Source: an uncultured Muribaculaceae bacterium (GTDB lineage Bacteria; Bacteroidota; Bacteroidia; Bacteroidales; Muribaculaceae). From it: a DNA stretch of 64,000 bases. Below are positions 62,173 through 64,000 of this stretch, one piece after another. The notes under the pieces are model-generated. The model had not been told where the DNA came from, made no database searches, and was given only the letters and a program-made list of their open reading frames with translations. Location: assembly GCA_910587075.1 (NCBI GenBank), contig CAJUKE010000007.1, forward strand, positions 1-64,000, read 5' to 3'. How positions within the stretch are numbered: position 1 is the first letter of the stretch; every line of letters starts with the position of its first letter. The position numbers and the translations under genes are program-made.

Positions 62173-62203
62173 AAGTAGGTCAAATAAATACCACGACCTG
62201 CTT
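62173..62203. repeat. Remnant of the palindromic repeat family
   Basis: AAGTAGGTC (62173-62181) and GACCTGCTT (62195-62203) form an inverted pair. The minus-strand reading AAGCAGGTCGTGG closely matches the terminus of copy 3. The core is missing, so it looks like a deletion derivative. The rest of the 252-bp gap is gene-free. Confidence 0.6.
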
Positions 62204-62374
62204 ATCGCGGCGTCCGCGGCGGGAGCACCCCCGATCCGCGCCGTCGCACCTTTTTGACTGCGCACCCGCGCAAAGGTTTAGCGCCCCTGCGAAAAAAAAC
62301 AGGAAAATTTTAAAGAGAATCTTAGAGTCTGTGGGGAAGTCGCTCGCTCAGGCTCGCTTCGCTTGGCGACGCTG

Positions 62375-62935
62375 TTACTGGCGGGCGGCGAAGTAGGCTT
62401 CGATTTTGCGGGTGGCCAGGTGGTAGGAGGCTTTGAGGGCGCCGACGGTGGTGCCGAGGATTTCGGAAATCTGCTCGTACTTCATATCGTCGAAGTACTT
62501 CATATTGAACACCAGGCGCTGCTTCTCTGGGAGGGTGGCGACGGCTTTGCGGAGCTCTTTGGCGAGGGCTTCGCCGTCGGTCCACTCGTCGGCCTCGATG
62601 AGGTCGGCCATACGCCCCTCTTCGTCGTCGAGGCTCACGCTGAGGCGTTTGCGCTCGCGGGCGAGATGGGTGAGGCTTTCGTTGATGGCTATTTTATGGA
62701 GCCAGGTCGACAGGCGCGCGTCGCCGCGGAACTGGTCGATTGACTGCCAGGCTTTGAGAAATGTGTTCTGGAGGATGTCGGAGGCGTCGTCGTGGCTCTG
62801 CACCATGCGTCGTATCTGCCAGTAAAGAGGCTCGGAATAGAGCTTCATCACCTCGTTGAACGCGGCGCGGCAGGTCGCGGGTTCGCGCAACCTGCCGATA
62901 AGCTCGCTGTTCTCCTGAGGTGTTTCTTTCGACAT
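62375..62935 (-). CDS. ECF-type RNA polymerase sigma factor
   Basis: 186 residues from ATG 62935 (MSKETPQENSELIGRL). Sigma region 2 (DDASDILQNTFLKAWQSIDQF) and region 4 (LPEKQRLVFNMKYFDDMKYEQISEILGTTVGALK, given as LPEKQRLVFNMKYF and YEQISEILGTTVGALKASYH) are complete. An upstream TTG at 63007 overlaps the promoter and is rejected. Likely controls envelope stress genes together with 61676-62122 and 61169-61648. Confidence 0.92.
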   Translation of the reverse strand: MSKETPQENSELIGRLREPATCRAAFNEVMKLYSEPLYWQIRRMVQSHDDASDILQNTFLKAWQSIDQFRGDARLSTWLHKIAINESLTHLARERKRLSVSLDDEEGRMADLIEADEWTDGEALAKELRKAVATLPEKQRLVFNMKYFDDMKYEQISEILGTTVGALKASYHLATRKIEAYFAARQ

Positions 62936-62976
62936 CCCTAATTCTGATAGACGGTATACAGTGTAGTAATCTGCTT

Positions 62977-63007
62977 CAAATTTAACACTTTCCCCGCTAA
63001 CAGCCAA
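62977..63007 (-). promoter_or_regulatory. Promoter of the sigma factor gene
   Basis: On the minus strand TTGG (63004-63007) and TAAATTTG (62977-62984) are 19 bp apart, a good match to the housekeeping consensus. The leader to ATG 62935 is about 35 nt. Confidence 0.7.
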
Positions 63008-63092
63008 GGTGCGTCGGCTTTTTTATGTATTTTTAAATGGTTTTCAACGGTTTTCAAGGGTGTTCGCACGTTGCGACCAGCCGCCCGCGGCC

Positions 63093-64000
63093 TTATGGGT
63101 GCAGGCGGGTGAGGGTGAGCTGGTCGATCAGGGCGTGGTTGGTCGCGCCGTTCATATTGGCGTCGAGCGGTGTGTAGCGAACGCTTATTTCGTGGCGGCC
63201 GGCGGGGAGGGGTGTCTCAAGCACGTTGGTGGTGCCCCAGTCGTTCCAGTTGCCTACACCGCGCTGCGGCATGACGATGGTGCCGAGGCGTTTCCCGTCG
63301 ATGTAGACCGAGCGTATGGCGCATTTGTTCTCGGTGTTGACCGGGCCGTTGCCGTTGGCGTAGCGGAAGGTAAGGGCGTAGGTGCCCCCCTGCTTGACGT
63401 CGACCGGGATTTTGAGCTCGGGGGTCGACTGGTCGACCTCGGCGAAGCCGTTGCCGCGGAAGCCGAGCACGGGAGCATCGGGGAGGTTGCACGCCTCGGC
63501 CGACTTGATGGTGGTGCCCTCCGACGGCATCTGCTCAACGATGGCGGGACGGTTGGAGCGGGGTTCGGAGGCGAAGCTCTCCACGCCGTCGCCGCTGACG
63601 CCTACAACCATATATTCGCCCGGAATCAGGGCGTCGAACGAGGTTTCGCGGGTGCTGGCTATCTTTTTGCCGTCGCGGTAGATGTCGTAATGGCCTATAT
63701 ATTCGATCGGGTTCCATCGGAGCAGGTTGTTGACGGGCACGCCATCGCCGTCGAGCGCCGGGTCGTTGGCAAGCCATGCGATCGGGGTCAGGGGGGCTTT
63801 GACGTTGGGGGTCTCGTTGATGCGCGACGGGGCTATTTCGTTGTCGGCCATAACGATGCGGATGTCGTTTTTCCCGCGTATGTCGGCGGGGATGAACGGG
63901 GCGTGCTCCTTGCCGTTGAGCAGGAAGCGGCGTATGCGGTCGCCGTAACCCTCGACGGTGATGTCAAGCACGGCGTCGCGGTAGCGCAGGCCGGAGAGGG
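63093..64000 (-). CDS. C-terminal part of a carbohydrate-active protein (partial)
   Basis: About 302 residues, open to the right window edge, so the N-terminus is missing. The visible start (LRYRDAVLDITVEGYGDRI ... FLLNGKEHAPFIPADI) looks like the end of a six-hairpin glycosidase. It is followed by a short Fn3-like part (LRWNPIEYIGHYDIYRDGKK) and a CBM6/35-like beta-sandwich (about the last 130 residues: TYALTFRYANGNGPVN ... GRHEISVRY ... NHALIDQLTLTRL). The family cannot be fixed without the catalytic part. Confidence 0.6.
   Translation of the reverse strand, partial: LSGLRYRDAVLDITVEGYGDRIRRFLLNGKEHAPFIPADIRGKNDIRIVMADNEIAPSRINETPNVKAPLTPIAWLANDPALDGDGVPVNNLLRWNPIEYIGHYDIYRDGKKIASTRETSFDALIPGEYMVVGVSGDGVESFASEPRSNRPAIVEQMPSEGTTIKSAEACNLPDAPVLGFRGNGFAEVDQSTPELKIPVDVKQGGTYALTFRYANGNGPVNTENKCAIRSVYIDGKRLGTIVMPQRGVGNWNDWGTTNVLETPLPAGRHEISVRYTPLDANMNGATNHALIDQLTLTRLHP

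Overview
The window is a high-GC Bacteroidota chromosome segment, most likely order Bacteroidales and possibly a Muribaculaceae-like gut commensal. The evidence is a SusC/SusD pair, a hybrid two-component sensor with an AraC output domain, DUF4861 and DUF4962 proteins, a type-9-like C-terminal sorting tail, VorB-type 2-oxoacid:ferredoxin oxidoreductase genes, promoters of the TTTG / TAnnTTTG type, and almost no Shine-Dalgarno use. The family assignment is inference; no rRNA or other marker is present.

Layout. 1-1007: N-terminal part of an AI-2E family membrane protein, cut by the window edge. 1147-1456: a double palindromic repeat. 1478-29298: a large polysaccharide utilisation locus (PUL) that looks built for heparin/heparan-sulfate-type glycosaminoglycans. 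It holds a GH88 unsaturated glucuronyl hydrolase, the hybrid sensor/regulator, a secreted beta-helix-like protein, an S1 sulfatase, a DUF4861 lipoprotein, two DUF4962/heparinase II-III-like lyases, SusC, SusD and a PL12 heparin-sulfate lyase. Embedded between the two DUF4962 lyases is a four-gene block resembling a fimbrial operon (DUF3575, DUF6562-like lipoprotein, two paralogous fimbrillin-like lipoproteins). A repeated TTTCAACA motif in front of two of the PUL transcription units is a candidate operator for the regulator.

29472-36704: a type I restriction-modification operon, visibly less GC-rich than its surroundings, in the order hsdM, ORF6N-domain gene, hsdS, four-helix-bundle gene, hsdR. 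Three junctions overlap by ATGA. The hsdS gene carries a run of eight G and a tandem 12-bp repeat in its linker, both of which could alter specificity. 36713-44936 (minus strand): PH-domain membrane protein, flippase, DUF2807 protein, DusB, Obg, and three sugar-nucleotide genes of nonulosonic (legionaminic-type) acid metabolism. 44937-45600 is a long gene-free stretch with a good promoter, paired segments and a terminator, so it may encode a small RNA. 45601-47643: three secreted or lipoprotein genes of unknown function.

47824-53445 (minus strand): four-subunit 2-oxoacid:ferredoxin oxidoreductase, TlpA-like lipoprotein, malate dehydrogenase, RibD. 53640-60948: a GHL10/DigH-like glycosidase and a very large alpha-2-macroglobulin-like protein without a recognisable thioester. 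61169-62935: ECF sigma factor, putative anti-sigma factor and a Spy-like periplasmic protein. 63093-64000: C-terminal part of a carbohydrate-active protein cut by the window edge. Three full copies and one remnant of a palindromic repeat family lie between genes (1147, 51118, 53459, 62173).

How the PUL genes probably work together (inference). A surface lyase and the SusCD pair cut and import sulfated uronic-acid polymer. Periplasmic PL12 and DUF4962 lyases, the sulfatase and GH88 break it down to monosaccharides. The sensor detects an oligosaccharide and switches on the locus. The fimbria-like block may add a surface structure that captures polymer or attaches the cell to it.
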